A stretch of 64,000 nt of DNA from Formicarius rufipectus (Eukaryota > Chordata > Aves > Passeriformes > Formicariidae). How positions within the stretch are numbered: position 1 is the first letter of the stretch; each line of letters starts with the position of its first letter. A program made the translations under genes and the position numbers. The stretch spans positions 405,415 through 469,414 of the forward strand of contig VXAU01004440.1 of NCBI GenBank assembly GCA_013399695.1. Direction: 5' to 3'. Below are positions 52,821 to 64,000 of this stretch, one piece after another. The notes beneath the pieces were generated by a model. The model ran no database searches, was not told where the DNA came from, and saw only the letters and a list, made by a program, of their open reading frames with translations.

Positions 52821-53930
52821 CATGAATCAGAGGTAGAAGGGACCTGAATAGGTCAGGACCTGCCTTGGGGCGGGATTGGCTCTAACCCACTACTGAGGGG
52901 TATTTCTGTAACCTTCACTCAAAGGCCTCCAGTGGTGGAGGTTCCTCGAGCTCCTCAGGCAGTCTCTGATAACGCTCCCTCTCCTCACTATAATGAAGCG
53001 TTTCCTAATGTCTAACCCAAATCTCCCTTGATGCAATTTAAGTCTATTGCTTCTTATCCCCAGTGGATGTGCAGAGCAGTTTATTCCTTTCTTTTTAGCA
53101 GCAAACATATATATTTGAAGACTGCTCTGCATCTGCCTTGTTTTTTCCCCTTAGACTAACCACTAGTCCTTTAACTTTCTCCTTAAAGGCAATTTATTTA
53201 AATTTCTGATTATATTGCACTTTTCTGGTCTCTCTCTAATTAGCTCACTCCTTGCTGAAGATCTTGGAGCAGGACATAGGATTTTAGATCCCTATATCTT
53301 GTAATTTTAAGTAGTATGGAGAGGTTATTTCCTTTCTCTGCTCTGTGATCACATAACTATCCTCTTTGTTGATGTATACATGTAAATAACTACGTTGTGT
53401 TTTTAATATAGATGCATCTGTGAGACACAGAGTGTTGCATGAGAACAATGGTGCTGATTTCTGCTAAGATATTCTCTGCAGCCCCCAGTTCTGTTATTCT
53501 TTTCTCCAGCACTGCTGCCAACCAGGCATTCCTTATTGTGTGCTCTGCTCTGTTTTGTTGATTGTTCCCTCCTAAAGCTAGAACTTTTCATTTGTCTGTA
53601 TTGAATTTTATCCTAGTTTTTTTTTTTCTTGTCTACTCTTTAATTTACTAAGATTTGAGAATAATCTTAAGCCTCCAGAGTGCTTGAAGCACTTAACTCT
53701 AGTATCCTCTTCACAGTTATAAATGGTTTCTCTAATCCAGTGGACAAGATAATGTGGAAAAGACTGAATAATACCAGAAAACTGTTGAGGAAACTCTCTC
53801 AGGACACCAATACGAATCATCTATTACCTTTGAGTATCTGTGGATGAATTTATATGACTACTTGCTCTAAGATTTTTTCAGAAGTTGAAAGTATCTCTAG
53901 TATACTGGCATCTACATCTATTCCTTAAAA
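52821..53930 (-). mobile_element. Ancient CR1 LINE copy, about 1.1 kb, decayed
   Basis: The + strand starts at an antisense CR1 3' region (CATGAATCAGAGGTAGAAGG). It runs through the usual antisense order: CTCCAGTGGTGGAGGTTCC, GCGTTTCCTAATGTCTAACCC, TCTCCCTTGATGCAATTTAAG, AGAGGTTATTTCCTTTCTCTG, TTGATTGTTCCCTCCTAAAGC and TTGAATTTTATCCTAG. The later ATCCAGTGGACAAGATAATG and GAATAATACCAGA blocks correspond to the region antisense to the catalytic part of ORF2. The last part (53815-53930) seems to jump further into ORF2, implying an internal deletion. No open frame survives. The order of blocks fits an L3-like or early avian CR1 type. Antisense to RBMS3; the 53930 limit is uncertain. Confidence 0.82.
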
Positions 53931-56455
53931 AATCCCACCAAAAATACCCAACAACCAAATAACAAACAGGGAAAAACCCAGGCTATTTGTTTGCTTTCCA
54001 GTCTTCTGTGTATCACTCATTTTCTGCCAGGTATGAGATTATCTTGTTAAATGAACACATCATCCTGTGGTATGCATCCAGTGAAGTAAGGTGGCTGAAA
54101 TTCAAGGAGATGATAGAAGTTATGATATGATTAGTGATTTCAGAATTTATTTCAGTGACCTCTGTCTGTTGAACAAGGTATAAGGTAAAGCCGAAAGTAG
54201 AAAATACTTAATTTAGCAACAAAATTATTTCAAAAACCCCATGTAACCACAAATCTGTTAAAATGAGTTACTACTTAGCCAGAGTATTAGGTTTCCTCTT
54301 GGAAAAATGAAGAAAACACTCTGCAGTGTCATTCTCCAGTATTCCTCAGATTATTAAAACGATACCCACCACATTCCTGTCATGCTAAGGAGCAGTGTTA
54401 TCTGAGGATTCCTCCCTGGTATGAATTAAGCAGTCACATGTAAAGTAATCATATATGCTGTAGGGAGTTCACTGGGGAAACCTTTTGACGTAACCTCTCA
54501 TTTTCAGATTGCTCCTTGTTGGTGGCATAACTGCTAAGTGACAGAGGAGAAGTAACAATCACCCTGTAATAGAACAATATATAAAACAAAATAAGCACAG
54601 TCATGACAACATGGCCAGAAATCTCTGAACAAAGCAGAGAACAAAAACATGTGGAGAATAATGAAAAACAGATACATGATTCATTCAGATGTTCAAACAC
54701 AAACCCCCTAATGAACAAGTGGGAGAGTTTTGGCTACTTTTGCTCTTTCCCTTGCCCTCCTCAGTTTCCCTCTTCCCCTTGCACATTTCCCTTCTGGGCC
54801 TACTGTTTTTGCTAATTTAAAAAGTAGGGGAAATGAAATAAAAGAAGCCATTCAAGAGAAGCGTTAATCTGAAACGTGTAGACTCTTCTCTTTCCAGCCC
54901 TCACTCCCCTCCCTCTCCAGACTGGCTTGCTTTTGATAGACCTACGTGCCTAGAGCTGAGGGAATGAGTAATGGTTGTTTCACAGTACAGTTTCCATACC
55001 TCATAGCAATGGAATACAGAACAGTTAATCTGCCAAATACACAAGCCCATTTCTTAGAGTATGAATTACTGTCATCTGCGTCTGCCTTTGCAGACACTGT
55101 AATTGCATGCATGCAGATTTGCTTCCTGGTTTAATCAGGAGCTCGTATGATTCTGAGTAGGACCTTAAAAGATGACCACAGGGAATGGCAAAAAAATCTG
55201 AAATCCCACCTGTGGGAATTTTTTTTAAAATAAATAACACCTATGAATCATGGTAATGTGTAGGAGACAAACACCTCAAAGGCATATTCTTCATTTTATG
55301 TATATTTTCTTAAACCTTGGGTGACTTGATTTGTCGAACAGCAGTGTTTGTCTTAGGAGAGAAATGTGCCTAACATGATGAGGGGAACTATAGAGACTGT
55401 TTATAATTTTAATATTTCATCATGACATTTTTCTTCTTGAGAAATGTTAGCAATGATCTATTCATTTTTAAAATACAAAATCTCGGGATGCAGATGTGCA
55501 GTCATTAGGATTGAGATGGGTTTACGATAAAGAGAATGCCATGAAATCATCTGTGCTAGACCACCATATATCACATACAATTTTATTTCTCCAGTTTTCT
55601 TGCTGTTTTTAGACCAGCACTTAAAACTTACCATGACCTATTTTATAGATTGAAAGTTTATTTGTGTAACAAAAAATGGAATAACCGGAGGCTTACTATA
55701 AGTGTTGGAGATAATTGGAATGGCATAATAAAGTGGTGTTTTGTGTCTCCCAAAAGGAATCTGTCCTGCCTTGTGTCAGTGTTGCTGCTCATCTGCTTAA
55801 GTTCACCAGCATCCCTAAATACTCTAATTTGAAGGCTTTTGCTCTGGTGTTCTGATAAACAAAGCTTATAAGTATATTGTAGATATACTTCGGTATGTAT
55901 GTTAGACAAAATACTTTCAAGACTTTAAATTTAGGAAGTAATTTTTGGCACAATTCTGTGAAGACTAAAGGTTATTTGTGATCATATGAAATGACACATT
56001 TTTACTTTCTTAATTCATGATCTTATACTTAAGACGGCACAGTTTGGTTGTGATTTGCAACATGAAGCAACTCTGTAAAATAATAAGCTACTGGAAAAGA
56101 GCTAAGCTATACAGAAAGCTCTTTAGTTAATAAATTTTATTTATTGGGAATAAGCTCAAATTACAATAACTGTGCTGTGTAATTTATGATTCTCAGAATT
56201 GCCATTTTGAAAGGGAAAAAAATCTAGGCGAGTAGGTCTGGGCCTGATCACAGACTGTAAACTGTTCACACTAGGAGGGCATGCACAGTGTGCTTCAAGG
56301 GGAAATGGATCTTGTGGAAAGTAAATAATCCCTAAAAGAGGCTTATTTAATTTTGAAACTCTAGACTTGTGTAGGAAATAAATCAGTCCTGTTTTCGATG
56401 CCTGGATAGACAATAGATGTGCTGATTTTTTGTGCTTCGGTTTTGTTTGTTTGCA

Positions 56456-56486
56456 TTTCTTTTTTCTTTTTTTTTTTTTCCTTTTT
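56456..56486. repeat. T-rich homopolymer tract
   Basis: Nearly pure T interrupted by single or double C. Confidence 0.85.
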
Positions 56487-56900
56487 CAATCCACTGCAAA
56501 GTTTTATGTACTCAGTGGCATAACAGTTGTCAAGTTATTAAAAGTGTAGCAATGTGGAATATTTTGATTGGGCAGATTTCCTGTCAGTGAGGTGTTGGTG
56601 AAGGCTGGACAGATGCTGAGTGTGGGCAGGCATTCAGCAAATTTTGTCTATGCCTCTGATCCATCTCACTACTGACCTGGTCCTTCTGTCTTGAGTCTCT
56701 TGAACAGAGTGCACAGAATATGCTGAATTGTACCACTTAGGGTTAGCAAGCCAGCTGATAAAACTGTGTCTCACAGAGTCCTCATTTTAAAACAGTTAAC
56801 AGCAAACTTACAATTGTAGAATTTTGATAAAAAGAGATCTATTAAACAACATGAGGCTAGTTGTTTAAAATTTGTAATTTTTTTTTATTTCATTTTCTGG

Positions 56901-56907
<7 letters not shown>

Positions 56908-56926
<19 letters not shown>
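56908..56926. repeat. Poly-T run (19 nt)
   Basis: Uninterrupted T homopolymer followed by AAATTTCAG. It looks superficially like a splice acceptor, but no RBMS3 exon follows. Confidence 0.9.
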
Positions 56927-56932
<6 letters not shown>

Positions 56933-59900
56933 CAGGGTGTTTTGCTTTCAATCCTTACTTTTTATAAGTAAAGGTTGAGATTAATTTTTTTCTCTTTAAA
57001 TTGAAAAGTGATATTATTATGTAACCACATGAAACCAAGAGTTAGGTCTTTACAAAAAATACTTAAAGGAGACATCTAAACACTCTGACGGCAGGCATAC
57101 AGGCTTGGAGGTAGAGATTCTCCTGTTTGTGTATTTTTGAATGCTTTCCACATTTGCTGAGGTGAAATAGGAAAGGACTCGGTGAGTTGTGCTGAGCAAG
57201 TCATCATAGCTGGAAGGTGCCTGCACTGGCCACTGTGTTGCCAAGGTGAGGGCTCAGAGACGCACCTGCCTCCATGTCTGCAAACTGTTGCTCCATCTCA
57301 GCAAACACTCTTGTCTGCATCTAAACTGTGCTCTGTCTCAAGCAAGTCCTCTAAAAATTGCTTATCGAGTTTAAAACCAGGTCCTCTACAGAGGAAACTC
57401 CTTCCTAATTAGTTCCCCAGACACTTTCTTAAATGACTTCTTTGCAATTAAGGAAAAAATTTCCTGGGTCATTATCTTTTCATAAATGAACTCATGGCCT
57501 AGCAAATATTTTCTGTAAGGAGACCCAAGATGCTCAAGTATTCTGTGACATATCTAATCTGTGATTATTCTTAATTTACTGCTTCCAAAATCTACAGGCT
57601 CATATCACTGACAAATAATTGGTTTAACTTTGTTACTTCCAGAGAAATAAAAAAGTGAAATTTCAGTTTATACGCAGTGATTAATGTTTTGATTCATTGG
57701 TCTGTGTGAAACTTTGCCGGTAGCTTGGCATGTGCTTTAAGTGCATTTTGGGACTGTGTAATGTTAGTAGGCTCTTAGTGGTCTCAGCAGACTTGGAAAT
57801 ACCTATTTCATAGCATAGAAGTGAAAGGAAGAGAATTGTTTTTATTTTTGATGTGAACAGCGGCTCATAATCAGCTTTGTTGAACACTTCCTTACAATGC
57901 CCTGGCTTTCTCAGCTGTCTTGCAGAATCACTTGGCTTAATTTATTTTTTTCTCCTGGTGCCATAACACATCTTCACACACACCAGTAAGTCTGGTTGGC
58001 CTCTGGTTGCTTGAAGGCAGGTCATCTCTTCTAAAAGTGATGGCTCAGAAGTTAGTTTCTCAAAAGTCTCAGGACCTTCAGCACAGCAGCTGACCTGTAG
58101 AAACCCCCAGGCAGACGCAAGAGGAGGACAGTGCCCAGCTCCTTAGTCTTGCTGGAGCCAACTCCATTAGGCACTCTGAGAGTTTGCGGCATATTCAAAA
58201 CAAATGCTGGCTTGATATAATGACAGTTTGATAATGAGTCAAATTGACAGACTTTTACTGAATGTGGGTACTCAACAGGAACCATTCTGAATCAGATCTG
58301 TGAACTACAGTGCAACTTCAGTTCTCTGGTAAACAAGCAGAGGTGTCAGCTATTATTGCACATCCCTGGCTTTTGTTTAGAAGAGTAGAGCTCTCTTCCC
58401 CAAGTGAATTAAGGAAGTGTTCCCTCTCTTGGTAGGTGGTATGCTGTCAAAATAAACCAATGATAGGGCATGCCATTATTTTTATTAAGTCTGTCTTTCA
58501 CAGTGTTTGAGGGCTGTGTGTCTGGAGACGGTGTAGGATTGCTCGAGCGGGAATAGATGTGCAACACATGAGAAAAATCATAACCTCTGGCAGTAGAGAT
58601 GTGGCTCCCTCAATACTGATCAAAGAACCCACACGCACCAGTTCTAGGGAAGGAACTGATGGGTGTTACTAATATTGCTCCATCTAGTTAGGTTATGGTA
58701 GCCATGGCACATAAAGCTCTATGTACTAATTAATGGTATAGAAAACGATTGTAGTCTATAAAAAATAACTGAAAGGCAACTTTACTCTATGGACTTTGCA
58801 GCCTGGGTCTTTGAAAAAGAGCAGGGTCCATAATTAATTTAGGTACTGTGAGTAATCTTATGACTTTGAATGGAGTTAAATGACATTTCTTTGAAATACT
58901 GAATTCTCCACAAAAGAAAACCCCAAACCAGTCTTTCAGCTCTCCTGAGAATAGTCCTACATTTGGATAACATTTAGGAAGTTTTTTTCAACCCAGAATG
59001 TTTTGAGGAGAGCTAAATTTATAGATGAGAAAAGAAGGAGGCCACATTAGGGGTGGTAGAAACGGCTCTTCTACTTGGTGAAATAGTTTTTGTCTGACTG
59101 GGTCTTCCCCAGGACTAATGGTCTGCTGATCTTTTCTTCCATTAGATGGCAGTGGTGTGATATGTGGTTTCTCTGGACCCCCAAACTACAAGTTTGATCA
59201 AAAAATTACAAATGGTTCCCTTTCCTTGGTTTGGTTTATGATTGCAGAGTCTCTGAGCTTTCAATTTTTTATTCTCATAGAAGTTCGCAACTTATTGTCC
59301 AGTTTAAAGCAAATGGGGACTAGGACTTCAAAAGAAGACTGGGACTTTCAAATGCAACCAAGTTTAAATATTTTCAGAAAATGGGAAACTGAGTGGAATG
59401 GACACTCGGTACTCCCGCTACAAGAAATGCAGGATAAGTTTAGGTTTGCTCCACCTGAAATAACGACAGTAGCTCACTACTTGCTCATCTGTGGTGGAGA
59501 CAAAACTTGTGTTGGTTTTGCCCAACAAAGAGTTTGGGAGAGAGGTACAGGTGTGAGAGGAGAAGGTGAAAGCAGTAAGGAATGCTTGGGCTGAGGAATT
59601 GGAGTCTCTGCAGCAAGTTAAGTGTCACACTTGGTATAGGACGTAGGCAGAGGCAGAAATATGGGGCTCAAATGTGTAAGACAACAGTCTATCTTTGTTT
59701 CATTGCTTATAGTATATACTTTTTTATTCCAAACAAAGGAGAAAACCTAGAATTTTCTTTTTAAGTATATGATCTTTTTAAAGATCTTTCAGGCATGCTC
59801 CCTTGTTGATTGTGATATTAGTTATAGTGGTGTGTTTTATTAACTTATTAAATATGGAGCTGTAAACACTATTTATTTTTAAATTAATTGAAACAGACTT

Positions 59901-60764
59901 ATTGCCCTTCATGGCTTTTTATTAATTGAATATTTTTGCTAAGCTGTCTGCTTGCAGAGCAAAGGTTGCAGTCAGGAGATGGGGGTCAATGGGACTTTCA
60001 TTTAAATGCATGTTATCTCTATGTTAATTGCCTGCATATTTAAGCAACCAAGCATGTCATTCTGCAGAAAGTAAAGGGTTTTGTGGTCAACCTTTAATCA
60101 CAAAACAGCAAGAAGAAGTCTGAGTGACCTGGTTTGCCTGAGGTATCTTGGTTGCTCTTGTCAGTCACTTCAGCTCACAGTAAATTGCAGGGTAAATTCC
60201 ACATAATTTATGGAATATATCTCTAGAAAAAGCCGAAAACTGATGGAAAAATTCTGCATTCAAAATCTTAGGATTTAATTTTTCTTTATTGGTTGCACAT
60301 TGTTTTGGTAATTTCCTTCTTAAATAAAAACTGATTTTATTGCTAGTATAGACAGTTATTAGAGGAAAAAACCTCTTGCAACAGAGATTAAATATGCGCA
60401 GAGTTTTGGAGGCACATACATATTTATCAGGCTGAGTGAATTTGAGTTCTTACATCAGAAAGAATTGCATAGCTGCTGCTTGCTCTGCTCTACTTGCTTG
60501 GCTTGTTACTGCAGGAGGGGTCAAATAGTTACATTTAAAGGAGAGGGGTGTATGCTGTGCAACAAATCCTTCAGAGGCTTCTGAGATTAACAAGCCTTTG
60601 CTTGTTTTCACTAGTGCTAGTAATGAGATTGAGGATTTGGAATTTATAAATATTTGATATTGCTACCTCAAGTCAAATTTGCTTGAATGGGGTCAGTCAG
60701 TTCAAAAGTTATTGGAGAGGAGGGGCTGACAGGGAAATATATGTATTTCTGCTCTGTATTCTTT

Positions 60765-61660
60765 GCCTTGCTTTTTACTTCTTTTGTAATGATTCCTGGG
60801 ATTCAGTTTGCCTTTTTGAGCAAATAGGAAGCTGACACTTCTATGGACAGCTCAAAGGGCACAATTTTATACTTAAAACCTGAATTTTCTCCCATGTGCA
60901 TCACTATGTATATCTACATTCAGTTTCTTCCTCTGGTGTATTACCCTTAGTTTAATAAGGTCATTCTGCAGTTCTTCACAGATACCTCTCCTCTTTTTTC
61001 TCCTAAATAATCTTGTCACCTCTCTGCTTAGCTGCCTCTTGTCATTTGGGAATGGTTCTGCAGTGTGGAAGTCCATTGGTGCCATGCTCCTCTTGAAAGA
61101 AAGATCGTGCCCTCTGCCCTCTGTTTTTATCTTTTAACCAATTGTTTATCCAAGAACTTTAGCCCTTAAGCCATGGCTGCTTAGTTTCCTAAGAAATCTT
61201 TTGTGAGGGCATTGTCAAATGTCTTTTGGAAATCCAAGCAGACTATATTAGCCAGATCACCCTTACCCAGAGGCTTGTTGACCTTTTCAAAGAACTCCAA
61301 TAGGTCTGCGAGCCAAACGTACAAAAGCCAGGTTAACTCTTTCCACTTATTGTATTTGCATTGATTTTACTCTGTAAATTTCTGTAATTTCTGGTAATTT
61401 GACACCAAGTCTTCAGACCTGTAGGTGCCCAGATCTTACCTGTGATGTTTTCAGAACATTGCGACCACACGTGCCACTTCCCAGTCCTCGGGTACAAAGT
61501 CAGTTTTAGAAAAGAAGCTACACACCAGTTTTCAGTGTGTGTAGTCAGCTGTTGCATCCTGGAGTTCTTTTCAAACAGGGAGGGTGAGTATCATCTGTTG
61601 TTGCAGTTTGTTAGTATTCACTTTTGTCAATTTGCCCCCTAACCTTCTCTGTGGTCATTT
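60765..61660 (-). mobile_element. Ancient CR1 (L3-like) LINE, RT-domain fragment
   Basis: About 0.9 kb of ORF2 from an old L3-like CR1, on the - strand. Reverse reading near 61205-61261 gives DLANIVCLDFQKTFDNAL, a very good match to the CR1 reverse-transcriptase block around the first catalytic aspartate (LDFQKAFD). On the + strand the order is GATTCCTGGGATTCAGTTTGCC, CTCCCATGTGCATCACTATG, TTATCTTTTAACCAATTG, ACAAAAGCCAGGTTAACTCTTTCC, CCTGTAGGTGCCCAGATC and CCCAGTCCTCGGGTACAAAG, which is the antisense L3-like order. The 3' end is missing (starts inside ORF2 near 60765). The upper limit is fuzzy; similarity fades after about 61660. Confidence 0.88.
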
Positions 61661-62465
61661 CACATGAAGAGTTGTGCCTGTTCTCCTGGGCTTCTTAAGC
61701 AGATGCTCTCTGAAACAGCACCTAAAAATGGGATCTTTGCATTATATCCCATTTTGCCCGATCTATGTAAGGATCATGAAAGTCCTCTATGAGCCCTCCT
61801 CTTGCTGCCTTTACTGCTTTTCTGCATAGTTCTGCATTTCAGTTCTGGCAGGTTCTGTGTTACTCACTGCCATGCTGAGTCTGATCGTTTCTACCCCACC
61901 AGCACAGCCTATGGTGTCTGTGCCATGCATGTTATATCTTAGTGTTATAATGGTTCACTCATGGCTTAACTTTCACAGTCTTTGCAATACATGTTTTCTG
62001 ACTGTAATATATATTTATGTTCACTGTTCTTATTTCTTGAGGCTTAAAACAGGGAGCTACTACTGTTTCAGTTGTCTTGTCAGCATCGTATTTGAGTGAT
62101 TCTGGGGTTACTTTCCCTTGCAGCGGGTCCACTTAGGTTCCCTTGCCTATTGTTTCATTTGCAACATGTTTCCAACTCCCCCATCTGTTTGCCTGGTGAG
62201 AGAGATTGTCATCACTCCAACCTGCTCCTTCCTTCTGGTTAGCTCTCAGTTCTAGAGGGACACTTTTGATGCAAGAAGATGAAACAGCAGCAGCTTTCAG
62301 TGGGAAAAATCCAGCACTGGATCATGTCCTGCTTCACCACCTGAGTCCTGCCTTAAGCTGGCAGCTGTTCCAGTATACTTGGACCTGCTGCATGGCACTG
62401 CTGAGCTCTCTCTGTGAACTTCTCCCTCATCTCCCTCACCTGGATTCATCTTGATTGCTTCGAAA

Positions 62466-62468
<3 letters not shown>

Positions 62469-62497
<29 letters not shown>
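62469..62497. repeat. (TG)14 microsatellite
   Basis: Fourteen perfect TG units plus one T. This is the longest dinucleotide repeat in the window and is likely length-polymorphic. Confidence 0.93.
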
Positions 62498-62500
<3 letters not shown>

Positions 62501-64000
62501 AAATATGCAGCTTCTAAATTTCTCTTTCTCATCTATGCCCTCTCATTTTGTTGTCGGACCAGAAACTGCTGCTGAAGATGATAACGTGTGTGCACAGCAC
62601 ACTCATGTGTGCAGTTTTCCCATGGGGAAGACACAGAAATAATAGTTGGCATAGTAAGTTGGTTAATTCCCACTTTAACTTCTTCTCCCCTAACTATTTA
62701 ATAGGGTTGTTTCTACCACTTCTTTCCATCCAGGTGATCTATTTGATACAGTGGTCTCACTTCTTGGAAAGATTTGGGGTTTTCTTGCTCGAAAGAGTAT
62801 AGAAGGATTGGTGAGGAGTGGAAGACATAGCATTTAAAAGAACATTCACAAAACAGAACAAAATAGGAATGTCTATGAAGAAATCATTGTCTGATATTAG
62901 GCAAGGAAAAAAAAATGTGCACAGTGCTGGCAGCAAGAATAAATGAGAGTATACAGGCCATGATTTAATATAGGTGAGAGTTTCTGGCCACCAGAGCAGA
63001 CAAGTTGTGGTACAGAGGGTGGAGCAAGTTCAGTTTTTATGATGGGAATTGTGGCACAAGGCTACTCAAGAGTGGGGTCAGGGTTCAATGACCAAATTTT
63101 TGTCCAAATGCATGCACTTTCTTCATAGAGTTCTCTCAATATTTTGAGTCTGGAATCAGACAAATATTGTAAGACTTAGTTTGTCAGTGCATCATTTCAT
63201 ACAACTGCTTCAATAACCTAAATAGCCACCTCCTCACAAGAAGCACTGGAGAGGAGCTGGGAGGGACCATCCCTTTAGGGCTGCTCTCTTTGGGTGATGT
63301 GGGAACTGGGTCTGCTGGGTGCTGCTGGCTCAGGGCTCTTGGGGCTGTGACACTCTCCCACAATATCTACCAACCTTTTAAAAAAATCATCACCTGGAGA
63401 ATGACTCCTGGGGAAGCTCTTGGAAGGGCAAAGCCCAACTCTTGGGCTGAAGTGGGGGGCAACAGTCTCACTCACCCTTGGCCAAGCTGACTTGGCTGCA
63501 CTGGGGTGCACGGGAGTGGAGAGGGGGAGCTGTGATGATTTGCTGAAATGCTTAGGAGCAGGAGCTGGAGGAGTTGAAGTGTGGCTCCTTTACGGATCAT
63601 CTCCTTGCAAATTACCTATGTGTTTGTCAGTATGAGGCCTAGGAAATGTCTGCCGGTTTGCACATTAAAGAAAAAAAAATTATTCCAAAATAGACTTTGC
63701 CAAATTAACCTTCAAAAGCTCAGCAAAGGTGAGCTTGCTGTGTTTTGGGAGTGAGGATAAGGTAGAGGAATAACTATGAAATGATCTTCTATTATTTTAA
63801 CTGAAAGTTGAGACTATCACTGAGTCATTTCATATTAATAAGGCACATAAGAAAATAGGATTTTCCGATTGCAGTTTTAAAAGCCCTATGTTCCCACTGT
63901 GTTTCAGGAAGAGTGGAAGCACATGTTGCCCATAGTACTAAGTGAAACCAGAAATTTCATTTGAATTTAGACAGTCTTTACTGACACTCTGCTCCTGGAT

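Larger units (their letters stand above)
51090..64000 (+). other. RBMS3: RBMS3 downstream intron, 5' part (incomplete)
   Basis: At least 12.9 kb of intron follow the 59-nt exon, and no further RBMS3 exon (RNP1 of RRM1, RRM2) was seen before the window ends. Contents are a long poly-T with an N (52301-52346), two long ancient CR1 copies (52821-53930, 60765-61660), T runs (56456-56486, 56908-56926), a TG repeat (62469-62497) and an AT-rich block at 59810-60070. Stretches 51100-52300, 53980-60760 and 61700-64000 otherwise look like unique intron. The 145-codon ORF at 59157-59594 has no recognisable domain and looks like chance. Confidence 0.88.

Noticed and set aside
56908..56936. Poly-T followed by AAATTTCAG as a possible splice acceptor for a further RBMS3 exon
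   Set aside because: The sequence after it does not encode the expected RRM1 continuation (GYGFVDF-type).
59157..59594. 145-codon + strand ORF
   Set aside because: No domain, motif or biased composition recognised; no promoter or splice context; length is within chance for 64 kb read in six frames.
1..64000. CRISPR arrays, phage or bacterial defence genes, tRNA or rRNA genes
   Set aside because: No spaced direct repeats, no tRNA B-box with matching fold, no rRNA similarity; the window is vertebrate intron.

Overview
This window is a piece of a vertebrate, almost certainly avian, genome. It lies inside one very large protein-coding gene on the + strand, RBMS3 (RNA-binding motif, single-stranded-interacting protein 3). 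Two coding exons are visible: 24541-24710 (170 nt) and 51031-51089 (59 nt). They join in frame across a 26.3 kb intron through a split proline codon. Together they encode the low-complexity linker and the first half of RRM1. The start-codon exon lies upstream of the window. The rest of RRM1, RRM2 and the C-terminal tail lie downstream. About 99.6% of the window is intron.

The bird assignment rests on the repeats. Several CR1 LINE remnants are present and no mammalian-type L1 or Alu was seen. The youngest-looking CR1 (44071-45166) still shows recognisable reverse-transcriptase peptides with the FADD motif and has the CR1 types common in birds. Four others (12900-13320, 32808-33262, 52821-53930, 60765-61660) are much more decayed; at least three of these resemble the old L3-like amniote CR1 lineages. 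All five lie antisense to RBMS3. There are also two convincing and one doubtful MIR/CORE-SINE relics, and one possible palindromic amniote MITE scar. The species cannot be read from this sequence.

Layout: 1-24540 is the 3' part of the upstream intron (one CR1 fragment, two good MIR-like relics and one doubtful one, A/C-rich tracts). 24541-24710 is an RBMS3 exon with a tandem CAGCAG acceptor and a 12-bp coding repeat. 24711-51030 is a 26.3 kb intron with two CR1 copies. 51031-51089 is a short RBMS3 exon. 51090-64000 is the 5' part of the next intron, with two long ancient CR1 copies and simple repeats. No tRNA, rRNA, CRISPR array, intact mobile element or second protein-coding gene was found. 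The other open reading frames (up to about 155 codons) look like chance ORFs in intron.

I found no undescribed multi-gene system. The points most worth checking are the NAGNAG acceptor, the variable Asn/Ser coding repeat, the all-antisense CR1 set, and a few AT-rich unique blocks that could be conserved enhancers. Repeat-family assignments and the comparison with human RBMS3 come from recall of consensus sequences, not from a database search.
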